Origin: Magnolia sinica
Lineage: Eukaryota > Streptophyta > Magnoliopsida > Magnoliales > Magnoliaceae
Length of the DNA stretch: 64,000 nt
Direction of reading: 5' to 3'
NCBI RefSeq assembly: GCF_029962835.1
Contig: NC_080582.1
Location: 74,458,177 to 74,522,176, forward strand
The notes under the pieces were generated by a model. That model was given only the letters and a program-made list of their open reading frames with translations. It did no database searches and had not been told where the DNA came from. The translations under genes were made by a program, and so were the position numbers. Each line of letters starts with the position of its first letter. The stretch's first letter is position 1. Positions 47,293-58,724 of this stretch are shown here, piece after piece.

Positions 47293-48567
47293 TGTTTCTC
47301 TCCTTCAATCTAGTGGTCATGATAGGTGAGGAGTTGTCACATTAGCATTCTGGATCATTTACTCATTTCTTAATACATGTCCCTCTGCCCTTTCCTCTTC
47401 CGCTTAAATGTTTTTTAACTTCCGGGTGCCTTTCGGCCGCTCACTTCTGAATGCCTCTCGTAAGCTTGGTCTGCTTTGAATGCCTCTCAACCACATCTTT
47501 TCTTTCAACTACACCTTGGTAGATGCTTCTCGACCACTTAGTTTGCTTTTAAATACCTACAACAGCTCCCTATCTTATCATCATGACAGTTGTAATTCCG
47601 TAAAAAGCGCTCTAAGTATCCTTGAATATCTTTAGCATGTTTTATTTTTTCTTTGCTATAACACGTGTCAATATTAATTGACTACTTCAAGAACAATCAT
47701 AAATAGGGTACAATATTACCCCCCATGTCGTTTTGCCTTTGGTTAAAAAGGTGAAAGCGATGTTGATTCGTCGTTCAGTGCAATAAATGTAACTGCTTAT
47801 CCGCGCTAAAATATCAATTTCGCCCATCTTAGTCGAACTTGACTATCTTAATTAAAAAACATCAAAGTCGGCTATCTTGGTCGAACTCGAAAATAGTAAA
47901 TTTGGCTGTCTTGGTTGAATAACATCAAAGTCAACCATCTTAGTCAATTTTAGTTGTGTTGGTCAAAAAAATTTAGCCCTCTTGGACAAATTTGGTCATC
48001 TTACTCAAAAAACAGTAAATTTAACTGCGGCAATTGAGACTGTCTGTAAATCCATTCCGGATGAGGTTTATGATATACCGAAGTGGTAGTTCAGTCGAGA
48101 ACTTGGCCTACTACTTCTTGGACCAAATGTAGCTCCTTCATATGCTTCTTTCATTCAATCTAACAAATATGGAAGTTGAGGAGTTGCCATGTCAGTTTTT
48201 CAAACCCTTCATTCCTTTTTTAATACGTGTCCCTCTGATCGTTCCTCTTTCGTCCGACTGCTTTCCGCTTCAGGGTGCCTCTTAGCCACTCGTTTCGCTT
48301 CTAGATATTCTCAACTGCTCAATCTACTTTTGGACGCCTCTCAACCGCATCTTTCCTCTCGGCCGCACCTTGTTAGATGCCTCTAAATCACTTTGTTTGC
48401 TTTTAAATACCTCTAGGCAGCTCCTTGTTTTATCATATTGCTAGCTGTGATTACGTAAAAAGTACTTCAAATATCCTTAAATATATTTAGTATGTTATAT
48501 TTTTTCCTTACTATAACACATATTCATCCTTGATTGACTACTTCGAGAATAGTAAAAATAGAGTACA
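47293..48567 (-). mobile_element. Small TRIM-like LTR element
   Basis: Two direct repeats, 47293-47712 and 48143-48567 (about 420 bp, roughly 80% identical), start TG(T/C)TTCT and end GTACA. They flank about 430 bp of non-coding DNA. The right edge of the left repeat is followed by ATATTACCCCCCATG, a polypurine tract when read on the minus strand. A primer site to a known tRNA and a target duplication were not identified. The interior has degenerate repeats of GTCGGCTATCTTGGTCGAAC about every 35-40 bp (47830-48020). Size and lack of coding fit a TRIM-like or other small non-autonomous LTR element. Confidence 0.6.
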
Positions 48568-49122
48568 ACACAACCCAGTTCAAGTACCCCTTGTGTCCTC
48601 ACACCATGATTTCAAGTTGGATTCCTTTGGATATTATGTCGGGTCCGGGTCACTTGATGGGTAGATTAAACCAGTTCAAGATGGTGGACCCGGCCCGATC
48701 TTGGCCAAGCCCAATTTTAAATAGGCCTACAATGGTGGGCCCAAACCGTTGCCTCAATTGCCCAACCGTTCCAAAAAATTATATCCAAACCCACAAAAAC
48801 AGATAAAAATCAGGTCATGTCCATCCGACCCATGAGCCCATTTGTGCACCACTCATCATCAAAGAGGCACACGTGTATGCAGTCTAATTCATCCATTGAT
48901 GTGGTCCCGGCCATGGAAATACCCGACACCTTGATAACCCTAAACTCGACTGGTCCCAATCTGACCGACTTCAACTGATTCGAAGACAGTAGGCCCGAAC
49001 TTAACCCAGACACCTGATTTTGAACCTGCTCTAAAATGGCATACTTAAACCCAACCCAATTTCTAAACGGTTCTGGAGAATTGAAACTGGACAAATTGGG
49101 CCAGGTCCATCAGGTACCACTG
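48568..49122. other. Intergenic, no gene recognised
   Basis: Contains AACCCGACC and GGGCCCAAACC-type strings similar to other repeat debris in the window. No domain in any frame. Confidence 0.4.
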
Positions 49123-49125
49123 ATA

Positions 49126-49702
49126 GCCATTGGTAGAGGTGGGCATCAAGTCAAGTTGAACTGAGTTAGGGCTAACCCAACTTGATCAGGTTTTGAAATA
49201 GGCCTGACCCGAACTCGACCCTACTCAGTACCGAGTCCAGTATGCCTAACTCGATCCAAGTCCGAGTCTGGCCTGGACTAATCCGGACCGAGTTCGAACT
49301 AGTCACAAGTACCGAGTTGGGTCATGTGCAGTGGCTATCCATGAGCTGAAATCACAACTCAAAATCGAGATTCACTTGTTAGAATTGCAGCCTCTTCATT
49401 AGCTACACGGCATCTTATATCTAAAACATTGTATCTGAGTTTTTTAATATACACACACACACACACACACACATACACAAGTCGAGTTTCGGATCAAGTC
49501 GAATCAGTACCAAGTTGGATTCAAGTCAAGTCCGGTTGAATTATTGGGTGACTCGAACTCTACTTGGTTTAAGTTCGGATTGGATGAAGTCAACTCGATT
49601 GGGATCGACTCACCCACTTGGTTCGATCAAGTCCGATATGAACAACTTGGACGGGTTGAGTTTGCAGAGCCAGCCGTCCCGTGCCCGTCTCTACCCATTG
49701 GC
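49126..49702. mobile_element. Non-coding element with about 20 bp TIRs
   Basis: The left end GCCATTGGTAGAGGTGGGCA is mirrored by the right end TGCCCGTCTCTACCCATTGGC with few mismatches. The 577 bp interior is rich in GTCGAGT and CGAGTT strings and includes an AC microsatellite at 49451-49474. No coding capacity. A GCCGAGTT-rich relative lies at 61770-61960. Confidence 0.55.
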
Positions 49703-49705
49703 AAA

Positions 49706-50190
49706 CCTGAGAATTACAAGGTGTAAGATATCCAATACGGTAGTCAAGTGGACGTTTGATACTCTGTCAAACTACGATGGACAATACTCAGGCACTAAGA
49801 AAGTATACACGTGGAACACAAATAATTCAACTTGAACCGGCCAAATTATGGGTCCCACTTTAGATGTGTCACAAACGAAAATTCAAACATCTGTTTATAC
49901 GACAATAGGATTGGTGGAGATCTATTGGATGGTTGAAATGAAAAATCATCCTGTGGATCCTATTTCAACAAACAAGGGTCCATGAATCAAAGGACAGGAT
50001 TGTTAGACCAGTCTGATTTTGGAACTAACTGCACAATTTATGTGGTTTAGCTTGCGTTAATCTATGCAATGTGTGCAACTTGTGAGTGCTCGAGTATCAA
50101 GCATCATACACTACCAGAGTATAAAATAACTCCCCAAGTAGGCATATTCCATTGACCCATTGCCAAAGGTGAACAGCACCGGATTCTTGT
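49706..50190. repeat. Dispersed repeat also present upstream of eIF5A
   Basis: TCCATGAATCAAAGGACAGG, AGTATCAAGCATCATACACT and AGAGTATAAAATAACTCCCC correspond in order to TCCATGAATCAAAGGTCAGG, CGTATCAAGTATCACACGCA and GGCGTATAAACAACTTCCCT at 63380-63550. Non-coding. Confidence 0.6.
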
Positions 50191-50309
50191 ATAAACATAT
50201 TTTAAATAAGAAAAGGAAAAAAAAAGAGAAAAAAAAAGACTTTTAATAAAAAACTATTTAATTAATATAATTTATAATCCAGTGCCTTTTTTAAAGAGGA
50301 TTTCCATAA

Positions 50310-52410
50310 GCTACCTCATTATGCTAATTAATTATCATACCACAGCCTTCTGTTAGATTTTAAAAAGACCGCCCCATCATAATATGTATGTGAAATCTAC
50401 TCCAACAACTAGATGTGCCACCTCATGATAGGCCCAGGCACCAAAACTAAGCCTTAATTTGTAATTCAAGTGAACCACATAATTGGAAACAGTATAAAGG
50501 CAATCCTCACCCTCCAAAGTGTTTCACTTAGTGTGGCTGTCCAGAATGTATGAGCCTGATTTTTAGGCCCCAAGCTTAAATTTTGGCATGACATTTAATG
50601 ATTAGAGTGGATTCTATATAAACATTTGTAAAAATCATGTGTGGCTGTCTCTCTCTTAACTATTCTATTGATGTGACCCACTTGAATCATAGATCAACCT
50701 CATTTATTACTTTTGGACTTAAGATTGGATTCCATATCTAATGGTTGGAGCAGATCTCACATACACATCAAAGTGGGCCCAACATGGGATTACATATCTA
50801 ATAGTTGGAGCAAATCTTACACACACCTCAACAATGGTCCTGTCAAAAATCAAGGTGTCGTTCTGTAAAATTTCATTTTTAATGGAGTTATACACACACA
50901 CACACACCTATATATGATTTAAATTCCCTGACCTTTTTTAATAAGTTACCTCATCAAGTTAATTAATTATCATTCTACTCTCTTCTGATGGATTTTTTTA
51001 ACGTGTGCATCACCCATTTCAGCAAATGGGTCAGCGGTTCAGGTGGGCCCCACCATGATATTTATGTGAAGTCCACTCCAACAACCAGGCGCATCACCTG
51101 TGTTGACTTAGGGCCCAAAATTTAGTCCCATGTGTTATTGAAGTTAACCAAGCAACACAAGGCAATGCTCATTCTTTTAATTATTTCTCTATGTGGCTCA
51201 CATGGCCCTGATTTTGGGGCCCTATGCCTAAATTATAGTGTGGCATCTACTGGTTGGAGTGAGTTAAGGGTGATGTCTCTCCCAAACAGAACCCAACAAC
51301 GCTCACTCTTTAAATTTTTTTCTCTCCATTTAGCTCACTTGAATCTTGGGTGGGCTTATTTTTGGCCCCAAGCATAAAAATTTTGGGGTGACATTTAATG
51401 ATTAAAGTGGATTTTATATAATCATCATAGTAGGGCCTGTAAAAACCAAGGGTGGATGTCTCTTTCCTAATTGTTTCATTTGACATGGCCAACTTGGATG
51501 ACAAGTCAACCCAAGCCAATCATAAGATTACATATCTAATAATCAGAGCAGATCTCACATATACATCACAGTGGACCCCCCCTCAAAAATCGTGTCCTAT
51601 AAAATTATGTTTTTTTAATCTCTTGATTTTTTTAGCAGTTCGGAGAGGTAAGCACACCCTTAATTTTTGTGGGGCTCACCATGATGTGTATGTGAAATCT
51701 ACTTTGAGGAACGGGCCTAAGTAAAGTCTCCCAAGGTTGCATAAATCACAGACGAAGCCAACCTTTGATTTGGTTGGTGTTGATCTTTTCAGTGGTGATT
51801 GGAAAAGACGATGCCTGGGTATGTTATAAAATGAAAGCTTAGAAAAGAAGAAAAAGAGGGAGATCATCGTATCTAAAGATAGGCGGCACTCCAGTGACTA
51901 GGACTCCCTATTTCGAAGCCGCCCCAGCTCTAGGCTAGGTATAGGCCTATGACAAAATGGTTGCAAGCCCAAGGCCCAAACAGGCTAACTTGGGATTTTG
52001 GTGGGCCGCCCCAAAAGAAACACATAGCACATAGACGTCCACCCTTGATTTCAAACAGCCCATCGTGATGATTATACGAAATCCACTTAAATCACTAAAT
52101 GCCACACCAAAATTTAGGCATGGTCCAAAAATTAGTCCTATACGTGATTTAGGTGGGCCACACCAAAGGAAATGGTTTGGAGGTTTTGCATTATCCTGTA
52201 TGCTATTTCTAATCTTGAGGTCCACTTGAATCATGAATAGGGTTAATTTTTGGGCCATAGACCTAGTATGAGGTGACACACCCAGTGGGTCCCAACCAAG
52301 TGCAGGACCCATTTGCTTGCATAGCGGACCTTGGCGGCATTAAGAAATCTAACAAAAGGTAATGGAATAAAGATTACTTAACTAATTGATTGTTTAAAAA
52401 AGGTACCAAA
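50310..52410. mobile_element. Cluster of a second palindromic repeat family
   Basis: At least two, probably three, overlapping copies. In the first (50372-50788) the left arm CCATCATAATATGTATGTGA...CTCCAACAACTAGATGTG is mirrored by ATATCTAATGGTTGGAGCAG...CACATCAAAGTGGGCCC. Further copies begin at about 51035 (GTGGGCCCCACCATGATATT) and 51670. AGTTACCTCATCAAGTTAAT with TTAATTATCAT recurs at 50315 and 50950 and a mirrored version near 52370, so the array seems to be an element with AT-rich ends that was duplicated. Distinct from the 45258-type family in sequence. Non-coding. An AC microsatellite lies at 50891-50908. Confidence 0.55.
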
Positions 52411-53284
52411 ATTTTCATTCTATATTAATTAGGTAGTTTTTTGAAAATTTTCCAGAAAAAAGGTAAAACCCGTGGGGTTACAGAAAACTATTGTGTGACC
52501 CGTGATGTACATTTGATCAAGACTGCCATCTGGTGTGTCCTATCGCTGATGACCCACCATGGATTAGACACTCTTGGTGGACCCACCTTAACTTGACAAC
52601 GGTAGTAACGCGTCAGGTCCAACTGTTAGTGAATTTTTTGCCTGACCAGCTTCTGGGGCAGGTTTGGTCAAGCTAAGGGCCTTTCAGGACGGTTTTTCTT
52701 TAGTAGGGTTTTTCTTGTAACAGGGTTTGCAAAAGTGCATATGGGTTTTGCCTCAAATGAGCCAATTGGTGGGCCATTTTTTAAAGTGCGTCCAAACAGG
52801 CTGTAAATGGATAATGGGTTGGGCTCAAGTTACAAAATATGGCTCACTTAAACTAGTCAGCTTTGAGTTGAACCCGACCTGGCCATATAACTTATGGAAC
52901 ACTAAACACTAAACCTTAAGATCCAACGAACTCAAAACCCGAAACAAATTAATAAATGATAAGTTGGGCTTGATGAATTTTAAGTGGGTTAGGTTGGAAT
53001 GCAAAGAAATGGATCGCAGGACACCCGTCGCAAGTCCAATTCTTAGCACATTTAGTAAATGCGTCAGGCTTGGGCTAACCCGAAGCGAACCTCTATTGAT
53101 AACTAGAAAAGGCCTGTAATCTACATTATACATGCACAAGCCCATTCGCAAGTGATCCATGGTGGGACTTGCGGATGGTTCATGTCATCAATGGCGAACC
53201 TCGCGTCCAGTGTAATGCCTGAATTGTGAAATAGAGGCCATGTTTTAGCAGTCCAATGTCATGGTTCTAAGAGCGGATTAGATG
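52411..53284. other. Intergenic, no gene recognised
   Basis: No domain, splice structure or element ends recognised. Short GGGTTGGGCT and AACCCGA strings suggest repeat debris. Confidence 0.4.
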
Positions 53285-53289
53285 TGGCA

Positions 53290-53726
53290 TTCTCCGTGGG
53301 TTCCATCTCGATGTATGTATTCCATATTCATGTAGTCCATCCGTTTTGTTTTTTTTTTTTCCAGATTATTTTAGATCATGAGCCCAAAAATGAAACCGAT
53401 TCAAGTCTCAGGTGGACCACAACATAGAAAAGAGTGGTGATTGACCATTAAAAACTCTTGGCGGGCTACAAGTTTTGGATCAAGATAATGTTTATTATTT
53501 TCCTTCATCCGGACAGTTCACTAGCTAAATCACCTCATGAAACCCTCAGGGCTAACTTTTTGACTTAATCCAAAAATTACGATGGGCTATATCAAAGTGA
53601 GAGCCATAACAAGGGCCCAAGGGTTTCCACTTTGCAATGGCCCACCAAATTTTTGTACCGATTAAAAATGTTAGCCTGTGGAGATTGCATTAGATGACTC
53701 ATCTAGCGGACCGTCAAGATTTTATG
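53290..53726. mobile_element. Palindromic GTGGGCCCCAC repeat, partial, interrupted by copia element
   Basis: The left arm (TTCCATCTCGATGTATGTAT, ATGAGCCCAAAAATGAAACC, GGTGGACCACAACATAG) and centre (CAAGTTTTGGATCAAGATAA) are clear; the right arm is replaced by unrelated DNA. GATGACTCATCTAGCGGA just before the copia element reappears in similar form as GGTGACTCATCTAGTGGA at 58654, showing related sequence on both sides. Confidence 0.55.
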
Positions 53727-53731
53727 CCTAA

Positions 53732-53940
53732 TATTGACAGATTTCTTACCATACATGCACAAAATCAATACTTATACGAAATCTGTAATTAAATTATTTT
53801 TAGAACTCAATTAAATTAGTCTACTTACCTTATGTACATTTTTCCATACATAGCTCATTGTATATTTATTTATTTGTAACGCTCAATACGAAATATATAA
53901 CAATTCAGTCAAATATTTCTCTCCCTCTTCCATCTTAACA
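53732..53940 (+). repeat. 5' LTR of copia element
   Basis: 209 bp ending CTTCCATCTTAACA, immediately before the primer binding site. Confidence 0.9.
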
Positions 53941-53976
53941 TGGTATCAGAGCCTAAAAAGATCAACTCATTCTGCC

Positions 53977-55005
53977 ATGGCTGACAACAACACCCCACCC
54001 TTTCCCTCCTTTTATCTTCTTCACCCCTCAGATTCTCCTAGTTTAATTCTTATCAATAGCCTTCTCATAGGTGACAACTACCCCAAATGGCAAAAGGTCA
54101 TGACAAGAGCTCTTAATGCCAAGAACAAACATGGTTTTGTCAATGGCACCCTCACACTCCCTGAACCGACCAAACCAGAATACACTTAGTGGAACCAAAC
54201 GAAGGATATGGTCCTTACCTGGATCATCAACTCCATCAGTCATTCCATCGCCAATTCCCTCAAATATCATACAGATCCCCGCGATGTCTGGCTCGACCTC
54301 TCTTTCCGTTTCTGTCATGGAAACAATGTCCGCATCTATCACCCAAAACGAGCCCTCTCCTCCCTACAACAAACCACAAATTTTGCCCATGATTATTACA
54401 ACCAAATCAAACAGATTTGAGATGAACTTGGCCATCTCCAAACCACAACTGACCTTAAAGACCTGCAAAAACAAGTTGATGACGAACGTGTTTTCCAATT
54501 TCTTCTCGGGCTCAATGATTCCTTTGCTCCTCTTCGCACCCAAATCCTGGCCATGGATCCACTTCCCTCCATAAGCAAAGTCTTCTCAATCTTGTTTCAA
54601 GAAGAACAACAGAGACTCCTCAACCTTCAACCATCATCTTCAGAAACGATGGCAATGGCTACTCGCACCACTGCTCGCCCACGACCCCCTCTGAAGTGCA
54701 CAGCATGTGGCAAAGATGGCCACACTTGTGAACGTTGCTGGACCATCATCGGGTACCCTCCAGGCCGAGAGCCTCGCACCAACAAATCGCGGCCGTCCAT
54801 CTTAGGGCAACCTCCGTCGACTGCGAATCTGGTCTCCCTTACTCCATCCACTTCAAGTCCAGTCCCTGGATTGTCACTGGAGCTGTATCAAAAGTTGCTC
54901 AGCCTCCTCGCACCATCACAACCTTCGAATGATCCATCTCTTACAAATTTCACTGGTAACCTCTTCTCCCCATCTGATTTCTCCTTCAATCGGCGCCTCC
55001 ATTAG
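53977..55005 (+). pseudogene. Copia gag region
   Basis: Starts MADNNTPPFPSFY. LLIGDNYPKWQKVM marks the N-terminal domain common to plant copia gag. The frame is interrupted by TAG at 54187-54189 and by TGA at 54418-54420, where a tryptophan is expected in IKQI-DELG; it then runs on to TAG at 55003-55005. A CCHC zinc knuckle, CTACGKDGHTCERC (C-x2-C-x4-H-x4-C), lies at about 54700-54741. Frame 1 is kept throughout, so only stop mutations separate the pieces. Confidence 0.85.
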
Positions 55006-56268
55006 GTGGTGGACAGTGGTGCGAGCCACCACATCTGCCATTAACGCGATGCTTTTGCCGATTTGAAGCCCCTTGCCTCCCCTCACCACATTTGGCTTCC
55101 AACAGGACAAGATATCCCAACCGAAGGGCTGGGTTCTTGTATTCTCTCTCATTCTCTCAAATTAAAACACGTTTTCTATGTTCTACTTTTGTCCTTCAAT
55201 TTACTCTCAGTTTTTTAAATTGCCCTTCATAATTCTTGTGTTATCTCTTTTTCCTCTAACACTTGTTTATTTCAGGACCCTCAATCGATGAAGCCGATTG
55301 GAGTGGGTGATCTATGCAACGGGTTTTACGTGTACCGCCCCGATCCTCCCGTCATTTTTGCTGCTCAATCTATTGCTAATAAGACCCTATGACATCAACG
55401 TCTAGGACATCCCTCCAGTTTTACTATTCCCAGTATTTTTAATTCTCCTTATACTCTTTCTGAATGATATTTTGGTGCTCGTTCTAAGTATACAAGATTA
55501 CTTTTTTCCAATTATGCCAATAAAAGTGATTCTCATTTTAATCGTATCTTTTGTGATATTTGGGGTGGTTATTACACCGTATTTTTATGTGAAGCTCATT
55601 ATTTTCTCACCACATGGGCATATCTTATGTGTTTTAAATTAGAGGCTTATACTCATTTAACACACTTCTTCGCTCTTGTCCACAATCAATTTAACACCAC
55701 AGTCAAAATTATTAGAATTAATAATGGACAAGAATTTCTTTCCCATCAATTTCAAACATACCTATACAATCATGGCATCATTCATGAACGTACCTATGTC
55801 GAAACTCCTCAACAAAATGGCATTGTGGAGCGTAAACACCGGCACCTTCTAAATATTACCTACAGTCTTCGTTTTCAAGCACACTTACATCTATCTTTTT
55901 GGGGTGATTATGTCCTCACCGCAGCCTACCTCATCAACCGCACCCCTAGTCGCACTCTCCAAAATAAATCACCTTTTGAAATTCTGTTCAATAAACCTCC
56001 AAACTATGATCATCTTCGGGTATTCGGATGTCTTTGTTATGTACAAACTCTGAGCGCTCACCGTGATAAATTTTCTATCCGTGCCACTAAATGTGTCTTT
56101 CTTGGCTACCCAAACACACAAAGCCTACAAGCTCTACAATCTCAATACTCATTCCGTCTTCTACTCTTGAGATGTCACCTTTCACGAACAAACATTCCCT
56201 TTCCAAGATCTTCCTGACACTTATTCCCTTCCCTCTCCTATCATTCCTCTTCCCGTCACTGAACGTAT
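55006..56268 (+). pseudogene. Copia protease and integrase region
   Basis: Begins with the aspartic protease signature VVDSGASHHIC (55006-55038), then HQRLGHPSS of the pre-integrase zinc finger (about 55393). Integrase follows with INNGQEF (about 55715), ETPQQNGIVERKHRHLLNI and SFWGD...INRTPS. The segment expected to carry the first catalytic aspartate is missing: FLTT runs straight into WAYLM at about 55600. The second aspartate position reads Asn in INNG. A one-base deletion near 56120 (after FLGYPNTQ) shifts the frame, and a stop follows at about 56169. The integrase is therefore dead. Confidence 0.8.
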
Positions 56269-56269
56269 T

Positions 56270-58094
56270 ATGTCTCATTCTCCTGATCCCCCGACCTCTC
56301 CTAACTCTCTTGACTCCCCTAACTCTCCTGATTCCTCGACCCCCACGACCTTATCCAACACATCTTCACCAGCTCCTCACCCTCGCCGCACCATTACTCG
56401 ACGTACCTACCTTCACGACTATATCTGTTCTACCTTACATGCGGAGCCCACGACATTTACACCTGCTTCAGGTACTGTTCACCCTTTGTCTGTCTTTCTT
56501 TCATATTTCCGTTTTTCCCCCTCACATATTACTTATTTGACTGCTCTTACCTCCTGTACTGACCCCCCATGCTATTTTGATGCTACTCGCCACTCTCACT
56601 GGCGTGAGGCAATGTCTGCTGAGCTTCGTGCTTTAGAGGATAATTCCACCTGGACTCTTGAGCCTCTTCCTCTTGGTAAGAAACCCATTAGGTGCAAATG
56701 GGTTTTTAAAACCAAACTCAAACCGATAGATCCATTAAGAGGTACAAAGCTCGGCTCGTTGCCAAAGGATACACTTAGATTAAAGGACTTGACTACCATG
56801 AGACTTTTGCTTCGGTCGCCAAAATGACTACGGTCCGCTGCTTACTGGCAGTTGCAGCTACCAAAAATTGGATTATTTATTAGCTTGACATCAACAATAC
56901 CTTCTTGCACAACGATCTTGATGAAGAAGTCTACATGACACCACCACCTGGATATTGTCCTCAAGGCGAGAACCGTGTCTGTCGCCTCAGAAAATCCCAC
57001 TATGACTTTAAACAAGCCTCCCGAAACTAGTTTTTTAAACTAACCTATGTGCTTCTTGATGTAGGTTTTCATCAGTCTCAGGCGGATCATTCTTTGTTCA
57101 CTCTCATCACTTCCACTAGCATCACTCTTGTCCTTGTTTACGTTGATGACATCCTGATTGCTGGTAACGACATTTCTCAAATCGAGCTTTTTAAGAAAAT
57201 TCTCTCCACTCACTTCAAGACAAAGGATTTTGGTTCCTTGAAGTACTTTCTTGGACTCGAAGTTGCTCACTCTCCCAAAGACATCTTTCTTAATCAGCGC
57301 AAATATGCTCTCAACATTCTCTCTGACAGTGGACAACTTGGTGCAAGGACTGCTCTTTTTCCCATGGAGCAACATTTGAAGCTTAATACTCAAGATGGTG
57401 ACTTTCTGCCTGATCCTGGCCTTTACCGTCGCCTTGTTGGCTGTCTCATCCATCTGACCATCACCAGACCAGACATTGTTTATGCAGTCAACACACTCAG
57501 TCAATTCATGCATGCTCCTCGGGTCCCCCACATGACTGCAGCTACCAGAGTTCTCTGCTACATCAAAAGCTGCCCCGGCCAAGGCATCTTCTTTCCTTCA
57601 TCCAACAGTACACATGTCGCAGCTTATACAGATTCTGATTGGGCCAGTTGTCCCACCACCCGCTGCTCCACCACCGGCTACTTTATTCAATTAGGCACCA
57701 GTCCGATCTCATGGCGCACCAAGAAGCAAAATACAGTTGTCGCTATTCTGCTGAAGCTGAATATTGAGCCATGGCTGTCACAACCTGTGAATTTACTTGG
57801 TTAAAACAATTTCTCACTGATCTTAGTGTCTCTCATCCCGAGTCATTCTCTCTACATTGTGACAATCAATCTGCACTATACATTGCACACAATCCTGTGT
57901 TTCATGAGCGTACCAAACACATTGAGATTGATTGTCATATTATTCGCAACAAAATTCGTTCGGGGCTCCTCAAAGCTGTTCACACTTCTTCCAGTGAGCA
58001 GGTTGCCGATATCTTCACCAAAGCTTTGGGACATGAACTTTTTCATCATTTTTCGCGCAAGTTGGGCATTACGGACCTACATGCACCAACTTGA
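56270..58094 (+). pseudogene. Copia reverse transcriptase and RNase H region
   Basis: A proline/serine-rich linker precedes HWREAMSAELRALEDNSTW and KKPIRCKWVFKTK, the start of reverse transcriptase. A frameshift at about 56725 is followed by stop-broken sequence with LDINNTFLHNDLDEEVYM and PPPGY. The frame from 57049 keeps the active site YVDD (57139-57150), FGSLKYFLGLE, LTITRPDIVYAVN and YTDSDWASCP of RNase H. Another frameshift at about 57740 leads to [31 protein letters not shown] and ADIFTKAL, the usual RNase H end, stopping at 58092-58094. Confidence 0.85.
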
Positions 58095-58101
58095 GGGGGA
58101 G

Positions 58102-58310
58102 TATTGACAGATTTCTTACCATACATGCACAAAATTAAGACTTGCACAAAATCTTTAATTAGATTATTTTTAGAACTTAGTCGAATTAGTTCACTTGCCT
58201 TATGTATATTTTTCCATACATAGCTCATTGTACATCTATTTATTTGTAAAGCTCAATATGAAATATATAACAATTTAGTCAAATATTTCTCTCCCTCTTC
58301 CATCTTAACA
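58102..58310 (+). repeat. 3' LTR of copia element
   Basis: 209 bp, directly after the polypurine tract, same ends as the 5' LTR. Confidence 0.9.
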
Positions 58311-58700
58311 CCTAGATCATAGGTCACAAGTTCTCATGACGTTCCCATGAGAATTGCATATGGATAGAGCATTTTTTTTTTTTTTTTTTTGTATGTGTCG
58401 TGAGAGAGGTTTTCTTGCAGGAGCGGACCTCTTGTGAAAACCCTTAAGAACCCTTGTAGAAATTATTTCAGGTGAATCTAAGGCTATGTAAGTACTTTAC
58501 CTATCTTGAATGAAAGATTGGGCAAAAACTCACATTGTTTTGCAACTCATATGATTCCAATGAAAATCAAGGGTGGGATTTTCCTCTCAAATTTCTGTAC
58601 TCCATCCTAATTTTTAGATCAAGTTGACTTTTTAGCTATAGGGATTCATGAGGTGACTCATCTAGTGGATAACTCTCTATCTCTCGATGTGTGTTATAAA
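58311..58700. other. Intergenic, continuation of the copia target
   Basis: Contains a poly-T run (58373-58391) and repeat debris with TTTTTAGATCAAGTTGACTT. No gene recognised. Confidence 0.4.
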
Positions 58701-58724
58701 AGAAATGCTTACACAACTAGTTGG

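Larger units (their letters stand above)
53732..58310 (+). mobile_element. Ty1/copia retrotransposon, complete but decayed
   Basis: 4579 bp with 209 bp LTRs (53732-53940 and 58102-58310) and near-perfect five-base flanks CCTAA (53727-53731) and CCTAG (58311-58315). A TGGTATCAGAGC primer site for initiator tRNA-Met (53941-53952) directly follows the 5' LTR, and a TTGAGGGGGAGT polypurine tract (58091-58102) abuts the 3' LTR. Between them lies one gag-pol frame in the copia order gag, protease, integrase, reverse transcriptase, RNase H. The LTRs begin TATTGACAG rather than the usual TG, perhaps by a G to A change. By eye the LTRs differ at about 20 of 209 positions (about 90% identity), 17 of them transitions, so this insertion is much older than the 12648-25432 element. 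Confidence 0.92.

Noticed and set aside
49620-49726. Second exon for the Yip1-like gene, from an AG before GCCGTCCCG
   Set aside because: The residues after AVP do not follow the family and the stretch is the right terminal inverted repeat of the element at 49126-49702.
57040-57582. 180-codon minus-strand frame
   Set aside because: Antisense shadow of the copia reverse transcriptase/RNase H region, which shows YVDD and other family motifs on the plus strand.
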